From the NCBI GenBank assembly GCA_034433515.1, contig DAOUAL010000014.1:1-59912 (forward strand): a stretch of DNA of 59,912 bases. The letters are read 5' to 3'. Within the stretch, counting starts at the first letter, position 1, and each line of letters starts with the position of its first letter. Positions 25,814 through 34,364 of this stretch are shown one piece after another. Made by a program: the position numbers and the translations under genes. Source of the DNA: DAOTXS01 sp034433515 (GTDB lineage Bacteria; Chloroflexota; Anaerolineae; UBA4142). Below the pieces are notes generated by a model. The model had not been told where the DNA came from and made no database searches. It saw only the letters and a list, made by a program, of their open reading frames with translations.

Positions 25814-26476
25814 ATGAGCACACTACCATCCTCCCAACCCCACTTTTCAACCAACCACCTTCCAACGAACGCTTCGCCCCGCCGCCTTGGGGTACTCGGT
25901 GGCACGTTCGATCCACCGCACAATGGCCATCTCCTCATCGCTCAATATGCGTTGACCCAACTCGAACTCGATCAAGTGTTATTTGCACCCACGCGCTTGC
26001 CGCCGCACAAGATCAACAACCATATCACATCTATCGAGCATCGGCTGGAAATGGTGCGGCTGGCGATTGCCGATCAGCCCCAGTTTGTTCTTTCACGTAT
26101 TGATGTAGATCGTCCCGGTCCCACGTACACGGTGGATACCATGCGCTTGTTGCGCGAACAGTATGGCGCCAACGCTGAACTTTATTTCATTATGGGCATG
26201 GATTCGCTGGCGAATCTCTTGACCTGGCGTGCGCCGGAACAATTGATTCGTTTGTGTAAACTCGTGGTGTTCCAACGGCCAGGATTCCACGCCGATTTGG
26301 ACACGTTGGAAAAACAATTGCCCGGTCTGCGCCAACGTATCATCTTCCTCTCCAACCCTACGCCTGACATTGCCGCGAGCGATTTACAGCGCCGCGTTCG
26401 CGCTGGTGAGGAGATTGCTCATCTGGTCCCTGCCCCAGTAGCGCGCTACATCCGCGAACACGGTTTGTACAGATAG
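25814..26476 (+). CDS. nadD: Nicotinate-nucleotide adenylyltransferase
   Basis: 220 aa. Converts nicotinate mononucleotide and ATP to deamido-NAD in NAD synthesis. The nucleotidyltransferase motif GGTFDPPHNGH appears near residues 29-39 and the second motif DIAASDLQRRVRAG near 188-201, in place of the common ISSTxIR. The first 24 residues are an unusual polar extension, but no other start codon precedes the conserved core. No ribosome binding site is seen. Ends five bases from the convergent metW stop. Confidence 0.93.
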   Translation: MSTLPSSQPHFSTNHLPTNASPRRLGVLGGTFDPPHNGHLLIAQYALTQLELDQVLFAPTRLPPHKINNHITSIEHRLEMVRLAIADQPQFVLSRIDVDRPGPTYTVDTMRLLREQYGANAELYFIMGMDSLANLLTWRAPEQLIRLCKLVVFQRPGFHADLDTLEKQLPGLRQRIIFLSNPTPDIAASDLQRRVRAGEEIAHLVPAPVARYIREHGLYR

Positions 26477-26481
26477 CACAA

Positions 26482-27090
26482 CTATTTGAGTTCAAAAATC
26501 GCAATCGCCACGCGAAGATTTTCCCCCAAGCGTGCCGCGCGCAACACCCGGTTCGATTCTCCCAGATAGATGGAACGTGTAATTCGTATTTGCTCCCGCG
26601 CGCAAAAATCAATAAAATCCCGCACCGTCAGCGGCCGCGCCCGGGGCGGCACATCCCATCGCTGCGGCAAGCCGGGTGCCAGCGGCATCCGCCCCGTGAA
26701 AAGCAAATCCAACCGACAACGCCAATGTCCCCAATTGGCGAAACTCACGACCGCGCGCCGCCCCACCCGCAACATCTCACGCACGATGAAGGCTGGCGCA
26801 TCCAAATACGGCAACGTCTGACTCAGAATCACGGTATCAAACGATTGATCCGGATAATCGCGCAGTCCTTCATCCAGATTGCCTTGCCGCACACTCAATC
26901 CTTTGCGTACGCACGCCAAAACGGCTGGCTCAGACAATTCGATGCCGCGCCCAACGATTTGGCGCGTGTCAATGAGATAGCGCAACAGGGTGCCATCACC
27001 GCAACCGAGATCGAGCACCTTTTCACCGGCTTGAATCATTTCGGCGATGGCGAACAGATCGGGACGCATGCCATTGCGATCATCGTTCAT
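26482..27090 (-). CDS. metW: MetW-like methyltransferase-fold protein
   Basis: 202 aa. Class I SAM-dependent methyltransferase fold with the SAM-binding motif VLDLGCGDGTLL (about 25-36) and the SFDTVILSQTLPYL region typical of MetW. MetW partners MetX in homoserine acetylation or succinylation in many bacteria; its own catalytic role is unclear. Its ATG overlaps the metX stop by four bases, so the two are translationally coupled, which supports the call. Confidence 0.92.
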   Translation of the reverse strand: MNDDRNGMRPDLFAIAEMIQAGEKVLDLGCGDGTLLRYLIDTRQIVGRGIELSEPAVLACVRKGLSVRQGNLDEGLRDYPDQSFDTVILSQTLPYLDAPAFIVREMLRVGRRAVVSFANWGHWRCRLDLLFTGRMPLAPGLPQRWDVPPRARPLTVRDFIDFCAREQIRITRSIYLGESNRVLRAARLGENLRVAIAIFELK

Positions 27091-28235
27091 GGTAACGCAA
27101 TTCCGTAGTGCGCCACGACGCGTCCCAGAAAATCGGAAATCAATTGAGTCATCGTGTCCACTTCGAGCAGAAACGCATCGTGCCCCCAGGTGGATTGCAA
27201 GTTACAATACGTTACATCGGCACCCACCGCCATCAACGCACTCACCATCTCTTTCGAATGATAAGTGGGATACAACCAATCGGAAGTGAACGAGACCACG
27301 AGGTACATAATGTCGCCGCAGCGCGCGAACGCGTGGGTCAAATCGCCGTGACCATTGGCCAAATCGAAATAGTCCATCGCTTTGGTGATGTAGAGATAAC
27401 TGTTGGCATCAAAGCGTTCGGTAAAGCGCGCGCCTTTGTAATGCAAATACGATTCGACGGCAAAGTCAATTTCAAAATCAAAACCGAACCGCTCACGATT
27501 GTCCAGACGCCGTCCAAATTTCTGGTGCATGGACTCTTCGCTGAGATACGTGATGTGTCCGATCATTCGCGCGAGCGCCAGCCCGGTATTGGGACGTGCG
27601 CCGTCGTAATAGTTCCCCCGGTTCCAATGGGGATCCGCATAAATCGCTTGCCGTCCCACTTCGCTGAATGCAATGAGCATCGGCGAGTGCCGGGCGGTGG
27701 TTGCCAACGGCAATGCCGCGCGCACGCGTTCAGGATAACTCACCGTCCATTGCAACACTTGCATTCCCCCCATACTGCCGCCGGCAATCGCCATCAGTTT
27801 TTCGATACCGAGAAAATCAATCAGATGCCGTTGCGCGCGCACCATATCACCAATCGTAATGACCGGGAAATCGAGCGCGTACGGTTTGCCGGTTTTGGGA
27901 TTGATCGAACTGGGTCCCGTTGACCCCTGACATCCACCGATCACATTGGAACACACCACAAAGTATTTGTTGGTGTCGAACGCTTTGCCGGGTCCAATGC
28001 AATCGTCCCACCACCCCACTTTCCCTTTGGCGTCCACCCCCGCCGCGTGCGCATCGCCGGAGAGCGCATGGCAAATGAGGATGGCGTTACTGCGCTCCGC
28101 ATTGAGTTTGCCATACGTTTCGTACGCGAGGGTGATGGGACCTAACGTTTCACCGCTATCCAACAGCATAGGGGCATTTTCCGCAAACGTGAAATATTGA
28201 CGCTCGGTTATTCCAAGCGAATTTTGAGTTTCCAT
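27087..28235 (-). CDS. metX: Homoserine O-acyltransferase
   Basis: 382 aa from ATG 28235 with GGAG upstream; the open frame to 28298 lacks a better site. Alpha/beta hydrolase that acylates L-homoserine from acetyl-CoA (some family members use succinyl-CoA). The nucleophile elbow GGSMGGMQ carries the Ser; SDWLYP holds the catalytic Asp and WGHDAFL the His. The acetyl versus succinyl choice cannot be settled by eye. It sits between metY and metW. Confidence 0.94.
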   Translation of the reverse strand: METQNSLGITERQYFTFAENAPMLLDSGETLGPITLAYETYGKLNAERSNAILICHALSGDAHAAGVDAKGKVGWWDDCIGPGKAFDTNKYFVVCSNVIGGCQGSTGPSSINPKTGKPYALDFPVITIGDMVRAQRHLIDFLGIEKLMAIAGGSMGGMQVLQWTVSYPERVRAALPLATTARHSPMLIAFSEVGRQAIYADPHWNRGNYYDGARPNTGLALARMIGHITYLSEESMHQKFGRRLDNRERFGFDFEIDFAVESYLHYKGARFTERFDANSYLYITKAMDYFDLANGHGDLTHAFARCGDIMYLVVSFTSDWLYPTYHSKEMVSALMAVGADVTYCNLQSTWGHDAFLLEVDTMTQLISDFLGRVVAHYGIALP

Positions 28236-28295
28236 CAACCATCTCCGTGCTGCGGGTTGCGCGATGCATGTTGCGTGAACCAACGGAACACGCCG

Positions 28296-28309
28296 CACGC
28301 CTCACGCCT
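28296..28309. repeat. Two CACGCCT units upstream of metX
   Basis: CACGCCTCACGCCT followed by TACG, in the gap between the metY stop and the metX start. Same unit as at 7308-7335. Confidence 0.7.
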
Positions 28310-28315
28310 TACGTT

Positions 28316-29605
28316 TCACACTTTCTCTAACGCCTGCTCCAAGTCCCATAAAATATCTTCAATGTCCTCAATCCCGATGCTCAAGCGCACGAAATCCGGC
28401 GTAACCCCAGCGCTGATTTGCTCAGCCTCGTTCAATTGGCTATGCGTGGTGCTTGCCGGATGAATTGCCAGACTTTTGGCATCGCCCACGTTGGCGAGGT
28501 GGCTGAACAATTTGAGGTTGTCAATGAACTGGCGCCCGGCTTCCAAACCGCCTTTGATCCCAAAGCCCAGAATCGCCCCTGCACCTTTGGGCAAATATTT
28601 TTGGGCGCGGGCATAATCAGGGTGGCTGGGTAAACCGGGATAGGTTACCCAATTCACTTTGGGATGTTGGGTGAGAAATTCGGCGACGCGTTGCGCATTG
28701 GCAACGTGGCGTTCCATGCGCAGACTCAACGTTTCCAAGCCTTGCAGAAACAACCACGCATTGAACGGGGATTGACACGCGCCCACATCACGCAAGATTT
28801 GCACGCGCGCTTTGAGGATGAAGGCTGGCGCGCCCAACGTCGCGTACGCCAAGCCGTGATAACTTGGATCGGGTTCGGTGAAATTCTTGAATCGTCCGCT
28901 TGCCGCCCAATCAAAGTTGCCCCCATCCACAATGACGCCCCCAATGCTTGTGCCGTGTCCACCAATAAATTTCGTCGTTGAATGCACGACGATGTTCGCG
29001 CCCCATTCGAAGGGGCGACAGAGGTAAGGGGTGGCAAACGTGTTGTCAATCATCAGCGGGATACGGTACTCGCGCGCAATCGCCGCTACCTCTTCAAAGG
29101 GGAAAACGTTGAGGCGCGGATTGCCGAGGGTTTCGCCGTACAAAATTTTGGTGTTGGCGCGAATCGCGCGACGAAAATTTTCTGGATCGCTGGGATCCAC
29201 CAAAGTAACCTCGATACCCAAACGTGGAAAGGTGTAATTGAATTGATTATAGGTGCCGCCGTACAGCGTCGAAGCCGAAACGATATGATCGCCTGCACCG
29301 CACAAGGTCAGAATCGCCATCGTTTGCGCCGCATGACCAGAACTCGCCGCGAGCGCGCCCACGCCGCCTTCCAAACTGGCGATGCGTTGTTCGAACACAT
29401 CGTTGGTGGGGTTCATAATGCGCGTATAAATGTTGCCGGGTTCTTGCAAGGCAAAGAGGCGCGCGGCGTGTTCAGTATTGCGGAACACGTACGACGTGGT
29501 TTGATAAATCGGTGCGGCGCGCGCACCGGTGGTTGGATCGGGGTGTTGACCAGCATGTAATTGACGCGTGGTGAACCCGTACGAACGAGATGGATCGGCT
29601 GACAT
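28316..29605 (-). CDS. metY: O-acetylhomoserine sulfhydrylase
   Basis: 429 aa from ATG 29605, which has GGAGGG upstream. PLP enzyme of the Cys/Met metabolism family that makes homocysteine directly from O-acetylhomoserine and sulfide. Its length, and the insertions compared with cystathionine gamma-synthase (about 390 aa), fit the sulfhydrylase group. Visible: PLP-lysine region VVHSTTKFIGGHGTSIGG and the early RQLHAGQHPDPTTGARAAPIYQTTSYVF. First gene of metY-metX-metW, controlled by the SAM riboswitch upstream. Confidence 0.95.
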   Translation of the reverse strand: MSADPSRSYGFTTRQLHAGQHPDPTTGARAAPIYQTTSYVFRNTEHAARLFALQEPGNIYTRIMNPTNDVFEQRIASLEGGVGALAASSGHAAQTMAILTLCGAGDHIVSASTLYGGTYNQFNYTFPRLGIEVTLVDPSDPENFRRAIRANTKILYGETLGNPRLNVFPFEEVAAIAREYRIPLMIDNTFATPYLCRPFEWGANIVVHSTTKFIGGHGTSIGGVIVDGGNFDWAASGRFKNFTEPDPSYHGLAYATLGAPAFILKARVQILRDVGACQSPFNAWLFLQGLETLSLRMERHVANAQRVAEFLTQHPKVNWVTYPGLPSHPDYARAQKYLPKGAGAILGFGIKGGLEAGRQFIDNLKLFSHLANVGDAKSLAIHPASTTHSQLNEAEQISAGVTPDFVRLSIGIEDIEDILWDLEQALEKV

Positions 29606-29635
29606 TGTTTTTCCCTCCTTGAGCAAAGTTTGCCG

Positions 29636-29672
29636 AATAAAAAATCTGCCTCTTCTGGAACGAAGAGGCAGA
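29636..29672 (-). terminator. Riboswitch-controlled intrinsic terminator of metY
   Basis: On the minus strand, a perfect 11-bp stem TCTGCCTCTTC/GAAGAGGCAGA around a six-base loop, followed by TTTTTTATT. It lies between the SAM aptamer and the metY ribosome binding site. Confidence 0.92.
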
Positions 29673-29693
29673 CAAGCATCATTGATTGATCTT

Positions 29694-29798
29694 ATCTCAT
29701 CTTCCAGAATTGACTTCTGACGGACTTGGCACCATACCCTGAATCGGTTGGTTGTCGAGGTTTCACAGGGCCGTTCCCTCCACCTCTCTGGATGAGCA
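29694..29798 (-). promoter_or_regulatory. SAM-I (S-box) riboswitch
   Basis: Minus strand aptamer closed by P1 CTCATC/GATGAG (29796-29791 with 29701-29696). The conserved core is easy to read: AGAGAGGTGGAGGGAACGG, GGCCCTGTGAAACC, CGACAACC and GGTGCCAAGTCC. When SAM is bound, the terminator at 29636-29672 is expected to form and switch off metY-metX-metW. Confidence 0.95.
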
Positions 29799-29821
29799 TC
29801 AGTATTCGATTGTTAGCGCAG

Positions 29822-29850
29822 AATCTATCACAACTAAAATGATTTGTCAA
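29822..29850 (-). promoter_or_regulatory. Promoter of the met operon
   Basis: Minus strand TTGACA (29850-29845), 17-bp spacer, TAGATT (29827-29822). It starts right after the stop of the small membrane protein gene and feeds the SAM riboswitch. Confidence 0.75.
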
Positions 29851-29853
29851 ATG

Positions 29854-30012
29854 CTAAATGATCGTTGTCCCGAGTAACAACAAGCCGGCAGAAAAAGGCA
29901 TTGCGGCAAATTGATAGGGTAACGGAACGGGGACAAGCGCGTAGATAAAGAGCAACAAGGCAATGAGCCAAAGGGTAGCATTGGGCTTGTGGGTTGTGAT
30001 TCTGAACTTCAC
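29854..30012 (-). CDS. Small two-helix membrane protein, 52 aa
   Basis: Starts at GTG 30012 with GAAGGAGG upstream and ends with TAG at 29854. Short basic N-terminus (VKFRITTHKPNATLW), then two hydrophobic segments (about 14-30 and 37-52) split by a PVPLPYQF turn. The Shine-Dalgarno match and hydrophobic pattern make it a likely real gene. Function unknown; I do not recognise a named family. It sits between a frameshifted DUF4404-type gene and the met promoter. Confidence 0.6.
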   Translation of the reverse strand: MKFRITTHKPNATLWLIALLLFIYALVPVPLPYQFAAMPFSAGLLLLGTTII

Positions 30013-30049
30013 GGAGCCTCCTTCGAAAATACGATGTGGGCGCGTAGCA

Positions 30050-30064
30050 CAGGATTGAATCCTG
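30050..30064. repeat. Short palindrome CAGGATTGAATCCTG
   Basis: A 15-base inverted repeat with outer partial pairing (GTAGCA / GGGCGAC), of the dispersed type seen elsewhere in the window. Confidence 0.5.
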
Positions 30065-30078
30065 GGCGACGTTTTCTT

Positions 30079-30328
30079 TCATACTTGCGCCAGCTGATCC
30101 AGCACACACCCAATCGTCAGCACCAAACTGGGATGCGATTCCTCCAACGCTTGAATCGCATCGCGCAACCGTTGACCCAACGAGGCGTACGACTTGGGCG
30201 ATGAACTTTGCAGAACCGTCTGAATATCCTGCATCAGGTATTGCAGCAATTGGCACGTTTCATTATCCAAATGATGGGGCTTGTTCAAGTTCCGCGTGCA
30301 ATTGTTCAAGGGATTGAAAGTTGCTCAT
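30079..30328 (-). pseudogene. DUF4404-type small protein gene broken by a frameshift
   Basis: From ATG 30328 the reading gives MSNFQSLEQLHAELEQAPSFG and then a stop. The +1-shifted frame continues with PHHLDNETCQLLQYLM and ends with ALEESHPSLVLTIGCVLDQL, the signature of DUF4404 proteins (about 85 aa). The switch falls at the run of four C (30279-30276 on the minus strand); with three C the protein would be intact. The 250-bp span (one base over a multiple of three) agrees. Either a real mutation, a sequencing indel, or less likely programmed slippage. GGAGG lies upstream, immediately after rarA. Confidence 0.7.
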
Positions 30329-30336
30329 CCATCGCG

Positions 30337-31671
30337 TCAACCTCCGGTCGGCTTGGTTTCGCCACGCCATTTCTTCAATCGCGCCGCGATTTCTTTTTCG
30401 CGTCCCTGATCGCTGGGTTCGTAAAAGCGTTTGCCCCGCAAGCGTTCGGGCAAATATTGTTGCTCAACCCAATGCCCGGCAAAGTCGTGCGGATACTTGT
30501 AATCTTTGCCGTGTCCCAACGCTTTGCCATCGCGCGTTGCATCTTTCAAATGATTCGGCACCTCGATCTTGCCTTCCGCTTCCACTTCTGCCAAGGCTTT
30601 GAAATACGCGCCGCACGAATTACTCTTGGGTGCCGTTGCCAGATACAACGTCGCTTCGGCAAGATGGTACTGCGCTTCCGGCAAACCGCACCATTCCAAC
30701 GCGCGCGCACACGCAGAGGCAACAATGATGCCCGCCGGGTCAGCCAGCCCGATGTCTTCTGCCGCAAGGATGAGCAAGCGACGCATAATGAACTTGGGGT
30801 CTTCGCCAGCGTAGATCATGCGCGCCAGCCAATAGAGTGCGGCATCTGGGTCTGAGCCGCGCACCGATTTGATGAACGCGCTGATCGTGTCGTAATGTTC
30901 ATCGCCGGCGCGATCGTAACGTACGGCGCGGCGTTGAATCGCTTCTTCGGCAACAGTCAAATCAATGTGAATGATTCCATCTTCGCTCGGTGGTGTAGAT
31001 TCGATAGCAAGTTCAAGTGCATTGAGCGCGGAACGCGCATCGCCGCCGGCAACATCAACCAAATGCGCCAATGCTTCATCGGTGAGCGCGATATGCCGAT
31101 TGCCGTAGCCCCGTTCCTTGTCGGCGAGCGCGCGGCGAATTAATTCCGCCACTTGATCATCGTTCAACGGGCGCAACTGAAAAACGCGTGAACGCGAGAC
31201 GAGCGCGGAGATGACTTCAAAGTACGGATTCTCGGTCGTCGCACCAATCAAAATAATCGTGCCGTCTTCAACGTGCGGCAAGAGCGCGTCTTGTTGCGCT
31301 TTGTTGAAACGATGAATCTCATCCACCAAAACAATCGTGCGTGTGCCATGCGTTCCGCGTCGCTCCTTGGCATCGGCGATCAAGCGGCGAATATCGGCGA
31401 CGCCGGCGGTCACTGCGCTAATCGTTTCAAAATGCGATTTGGTCGTGTTGGCGATAATCATCGCGAGCGTGGTTTTGCCGGTGCCGGGCGGACCCCACAA
31501 AATAATCGAGGAAAAAAGTTTATCGGTTTCGATGGCACGGCGGAGCAACTTGCCGGGACCCACAAGGTGTTCCTGTCCCACAAATTCAGCCAGCGTGCGC
31601 GGACGCATCCGCGCGGCGAGTGGTGCTTCCGTTTTACTCAATTCTTGCCGCCGATAATCAAAAAGGTCCAT
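30337..31671 (-). CDS. rarA: Replication-associated recombination protein RarA (MgsA)
   Basis: 444 aa from ATG 31671 with AGAGGTGA upstream; the ATG-like start at 31689 lies in the -10 box. AAA+ ATPase related to clamp loaders that acts at stalled forks. Walker A GPPGTGKTT (60-68), Walker B VDEIHRFNKAQQDALLPHVEDG, sensor GATTENPYFEV, and a C-terminal MgsA tetramerisation domain ending KDYKYPHDFAGHWVEQQYLP. Its own promoter lies just upstream. Full length. Confidence 0.95.
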   Translation of the reverse strand: MDLFDYRRQELSKTEAPLAARMRPRTLAEFVGQEHLVGPGKLLRRAIETDKLFSSIILWGPPGTGKTTLAMIIANTTKSHFETISAVTAGVADIRRLIADAKERRGTHGTRTIVLVDEIHRFNKAQQDALLPHVEDGTIILIGATTENPYFEVISALVSRSRVFQLRPLNDDQVAELIRRALADKERGYGNRHIALTDEALAHLVDVAGGDARSALNALELAIESTPPSEDGIIHIDLTVAEEAIQRRAVRYDRAGDEHYDTISAFIKSVRGSDPDAALYWLARMIYAGEDPKFIMRRLLILAAEDIGLADPAGIIVASACARALEWCGLPEAQYHLAEATLYLATAPKSNSCGAYFKALAEVEAEGKIEVPNHLKDATRDGKALGHGKDYKYPHDFAGHWVEQQYLPERLRGKRFYEPSDQGREKEIAARLKKWRGETKPTGG

Positions 31672-31688
31672 CTTCACCTCTCGGCACA

Positions 31689-31717
31689 ATTGTACGACGA
31701 TTCTGGAGGTTTGGCAA
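31689..31717 (-). promoter_or_regulatory. Promoter of rarA
   Basis: Minus strand TTGCCA (31717-31712), 17-bp spacer, TACAAT (31694-31689). The same two hexamers with the same spacing precede lutA. Confidence 0.65.
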
Positions 31718-31759
31718 ACGAAAAAAAATGCGACGCACTCTACCGATGCGTCGCACCGC

Positions 31760-34300
31760 TCAAACGATAAATTCTCCCGGATTCAAGATGCCTGCCGGGT
31801 CCCATTTGGCTTTGAGTTTTTGCATCAGATCCAACGCATCGGGACGATAGCCCCAACGGTCAAGCGTACCACGATATTCCTCCGGCATTTGCATCACCAT
31901 TGCGTATCCGCCTAGCGCCAACGCCGGCTGACGCAACGCTGCCACCCACGCTTGAGCATCGTCAACGTTTCTGAACAATACAATCGCATACGTCAGCCCA
32001 TTGGCAATGTCAACCAGATACGCACCGCGTTCAAGCGTTGTCGCCTGTGCCGCTACAAACCGCGCTCCATCTTTGGGCGCAACGCCTGTACGCACAATCA
32101 GCGCGTCGGCTGAGATGTTGCCAAGCAGATCGCGCCATATTTCCGTTCCAGTCGGTGACGATGTTTCGCTCACGCGCGCATCACGCAAGAGTGCACGCAC
32201 CTCGTCCAGTTCAGCATCCACATTGTGCGGATAACCTTCGGCGGTGTAGGCAAGCACATACGGACTCGAAACGCCTTTGGTCAACACAATCGCCGAAGCC
32301 GTGAACGCAACGCGAAGCAAACGCTGACCCAACGCGAGACCTTGGTGCAGATCATCGAGCGCGACCATCAACGTTCTTTGCGCACGCGGCTTGGGAATGA
32401 TCTTGAGAGTAACCTCGGTCAGCAACCCCAGTGTGCCGTACGAGCCAACCAACACTTTGGGCAAATCGTACCCTGCCACATTCTTGACCAGCGGTCGTCC
32501 GGCGCGCACCACCCGTCCATCCGTCAAGACAACCGTGCAACACAACATCACATCACGCACAGCTCCATAACGCATTCGTTGCGGCGAGTTGAGATTACTG
32601 GCGACGAGGTCTCCAACCGTCATCTCGCGCCATGGCGAGACAAGTGGAACTTGCCAGCCATTCTTCGCCAGAAATGTTTGGATCTCATCCAACGTCATTC
32701 CCGCGCCGACGGTGATATACAAATCTTCGGGCGCGTACTTGAGGATGCGATTGAGCGCGCGTGTGGAGAGCGTGATCGCATCCGAACGTTGGTGATTGAT
32801 CGAAACCTTTTTTCCGGCTTGCGCCAGCGCGCTCAACCCCGCCGCCGCTTCCTGCGCCGATTGCGGCACAAACTCGTCGCGTGGAATAGCGGGCAACGGA
32901 GCAATGCGTTCGACGGGTTGTGGCTGGCTGGGAAAGATTTTGCCGGGATTCAAAAGGTTGTCTGGGTCGAAAACCTCTTTGATGTCTTGCATCGCCGAGA
33001 GTTCCGCGCCGTCGCACATAAATGACATCCATTCACGTTTTTCAATCCCGACACCATGTTCGCCGGTGATACTCCCCTCGCGCGCAACAGCGGCATGCAT
33101 AATTTCTTCGCACGCTTGCCACGCCCGCGCGACTTGATCCTTGTCGCTTGGAAAATAGGGAATACTGGGATGCATATTGCCGTCGCCGGCGTGAAAGATG
33201 TAACCGACCCTCAAGTTGTGTCGCGCGCAAATTTCATTGATCACGTGCAATGTTTCGGCGATGCGACTGCGCGGCACCGTGCAATCCACCATCAAGCGTT
33301 CTGGGGCGATGCGCGCGTACGCGCCCGCCGCACTCTTGCGACCGTACCAAATTTGATCACGTTCTTCGGCGGTTTGTGCAATCCGCAAATCGAACGCGCC
33401 GTGTCGCGTGAGCACCTCAACCACCTCATTCATTTGCGCATCCAAACTCGCCGCAAACCCGTCCACTTCGACGATCAGCATCGCCCCCGCATGCACCGGC
33501 AAACCCACGTGGACGTAATCCTCCACAATTTGCATCACGCGTTGATCGAGCATCTCCATCGTTGCTGGAACCAATCCCGCCGCGATGACCGCTGATACGG
33601 CGCGCCCTGCCGCCTCGACAGAATCGAACGCTGCCATCATCGTCTTGACGCCCAAGGGATTCCGAATGAGACGCGCATACATCGTGGTGATGAGACCAAG
33701 CGTGCCCTCACTCCCGATGAGCAAGCCAGCAAGATCGTACACCGGATAATCGAACGCACGACCACCCAGCCGCACGAATCGTCCATCGGCAAGGACTACT
33801 TCTAAGCCAGTCACATAATTCGATGTAACGCCGTACTTGAAACAATGTGGTCCACCGGCATTTTCCGCGATGTTGCCGCCAATCGTTGCGGAACGACCGC
33901 TGGCTGGGTCAGGTGGATAGTACAACCCCTTGGTCTTGACTAGCGTATCGAGCGTTTGGTTGATGACCCCCGCTTGACACACCACGCTACGTCCCACTTC
34001 ATCCAACTCCAACACGTGATCGAATTTGGAAAACTCGAGAATGATGCCGCCCTTGTCTGCCACCGCTCCGCCGGACAAACCGGTGCCAGCCCCTCGCGCG
34101 ATAATCGGAATGCGATGCTCGGCTGCCCATCGCACAATTCGGCTCACTTGCTCCACCGATTGTGGAAACACGACCGCGTCCGGCATTCCGCGTTCCCACG
34201 TCGCGTCCATTTCGTACACCACCATCTCGGCAGGATCGGTGATGAGCTGATGTTTGGTGATAATCTGAGTAAGTGATTTCAATTTATCTTGAGTGAGCAT
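31760..34300 (-). CDS. Fused GlcD-GlcE type FAD-linked 2-hydroxyacid oxidase
   Basis: 846 aa. Residues 1-465 are a full FAD-linked oxidase of the GlcD/D-lactate dehydrogenase type: PCMH FAD-binding domain with ARGAGTGLSGGAV and PPDPASGRSATIGGNIAENAGGP, then the FAD-oxidase C domain ending NPGKIFP. Residues 490-846 repeat the PCMH fold in the GlcE manner (AGMTLDEIQTFL, VGSYGTLGLLTEVTLKI) and end GILNPGEFIV. In E. coli these are two proteins of the glycolate oxidase complex. Together with the GlcF-like gene upstream it should oxidise glycolate or D-lactate; the substrate is not decided by sequence. Last gene of the lut-glc operon, 64 bp after glcF. Confidence 0.92.
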   Translation of the reverse strand: MLTQDKLKSLTQIITKHQLITDPAEMVVYEMDATWERGMPDAVVFPQSVEQVSRIVRWAAEHRIPIIARGAGTGLSGGAVADKGGIILEFSKFDHVLELDEVGRSVVCQAGVINQTLDTLVKTKGLYYPPDPASGRSATIGGNIAENAGGPHCFKYGVTSNYVTGLEVVLADGRFVRLGGRAFDYPVYDLAGLLIGSEGTLGLITTMYARLIRNPLGVKTMMAAFDSVEAAGRAVSAVIAAGLVPATMEMLDQRVMQIVEDYVHVGLPVHAGAMLIVEVDGFAASLDAQMNEVVEVLTRHGAFDLRIAQTAEERDQIWYGRKSAAGAYARIAPERLMVDCTVPRSRIAETLHVINEICARHNLRVGYIFHAGDGNMHPSIPYFPSDKDQVARAWQACEEIMHAAVAREGSITGEHGVGIEKREWMSFMCDGAELSAMQDIKEVFDPDNLLNPGKIFPSQPQPVERIAPLPAIPRDEFVPQSAQEAAAGLSALAQAGKKVSINHQRSDAITLSTRALNRILKYAPEDLYITVGAGMTLDEIQTFLAKNGWQVPLVSPWREMTVGDLVASNLNSPQRMRYGAVRDVMLCCTVVLTDGRVVRAGRPLVKNVAGYDLPKVLVGSYGTLGLLTEVTLKIIPKPRAQRTLMVALDDLHQGLALGQRLLRVAFTASAIVLTKGVSSPYVLAYTAEGYPHNVDAELDEVRALLRDARVSETSSPTGTEIWRDLLGNISADALIVRTGVAPKDGARFVAAQATTLERGAYLVDIANGLTYAIVLFRNVDDAQAWVAALRQPALALGGYAMVMQMPEEYRGTLDRWGYRPDALDLMQKLKAKWDPAGILNPGEFIV

Positions 34301-34324
34301 TGGAACTCCGGAGTCTGAGTTAGA

Positions 34325-34357
34325 GTTAGAGTGTAGAGTTAGACTCTACACTCTAAC
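34325..34357. repeat. 15-bp perfect hairpin between glcF and the glcDE fusion
   Basis: GTTAGAGTGTAGAGT (34325-34339), loop TAG, ACTCTACACTCTAAC (34343-34357). No T run follows on the minus strand. It lies inside the operon and may act as a processing or stability hairpin. Confidence 0.8.
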
Positions 34358-34364
34358 CCTACCC

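Noticed and set aside
29834..30256. 140-aa minus-strand reading near the met operon
   Set aside because: Out of frame with both the DUF4404-type remnant and the 52-aa gene, rich in Cys/Arg, no motif.
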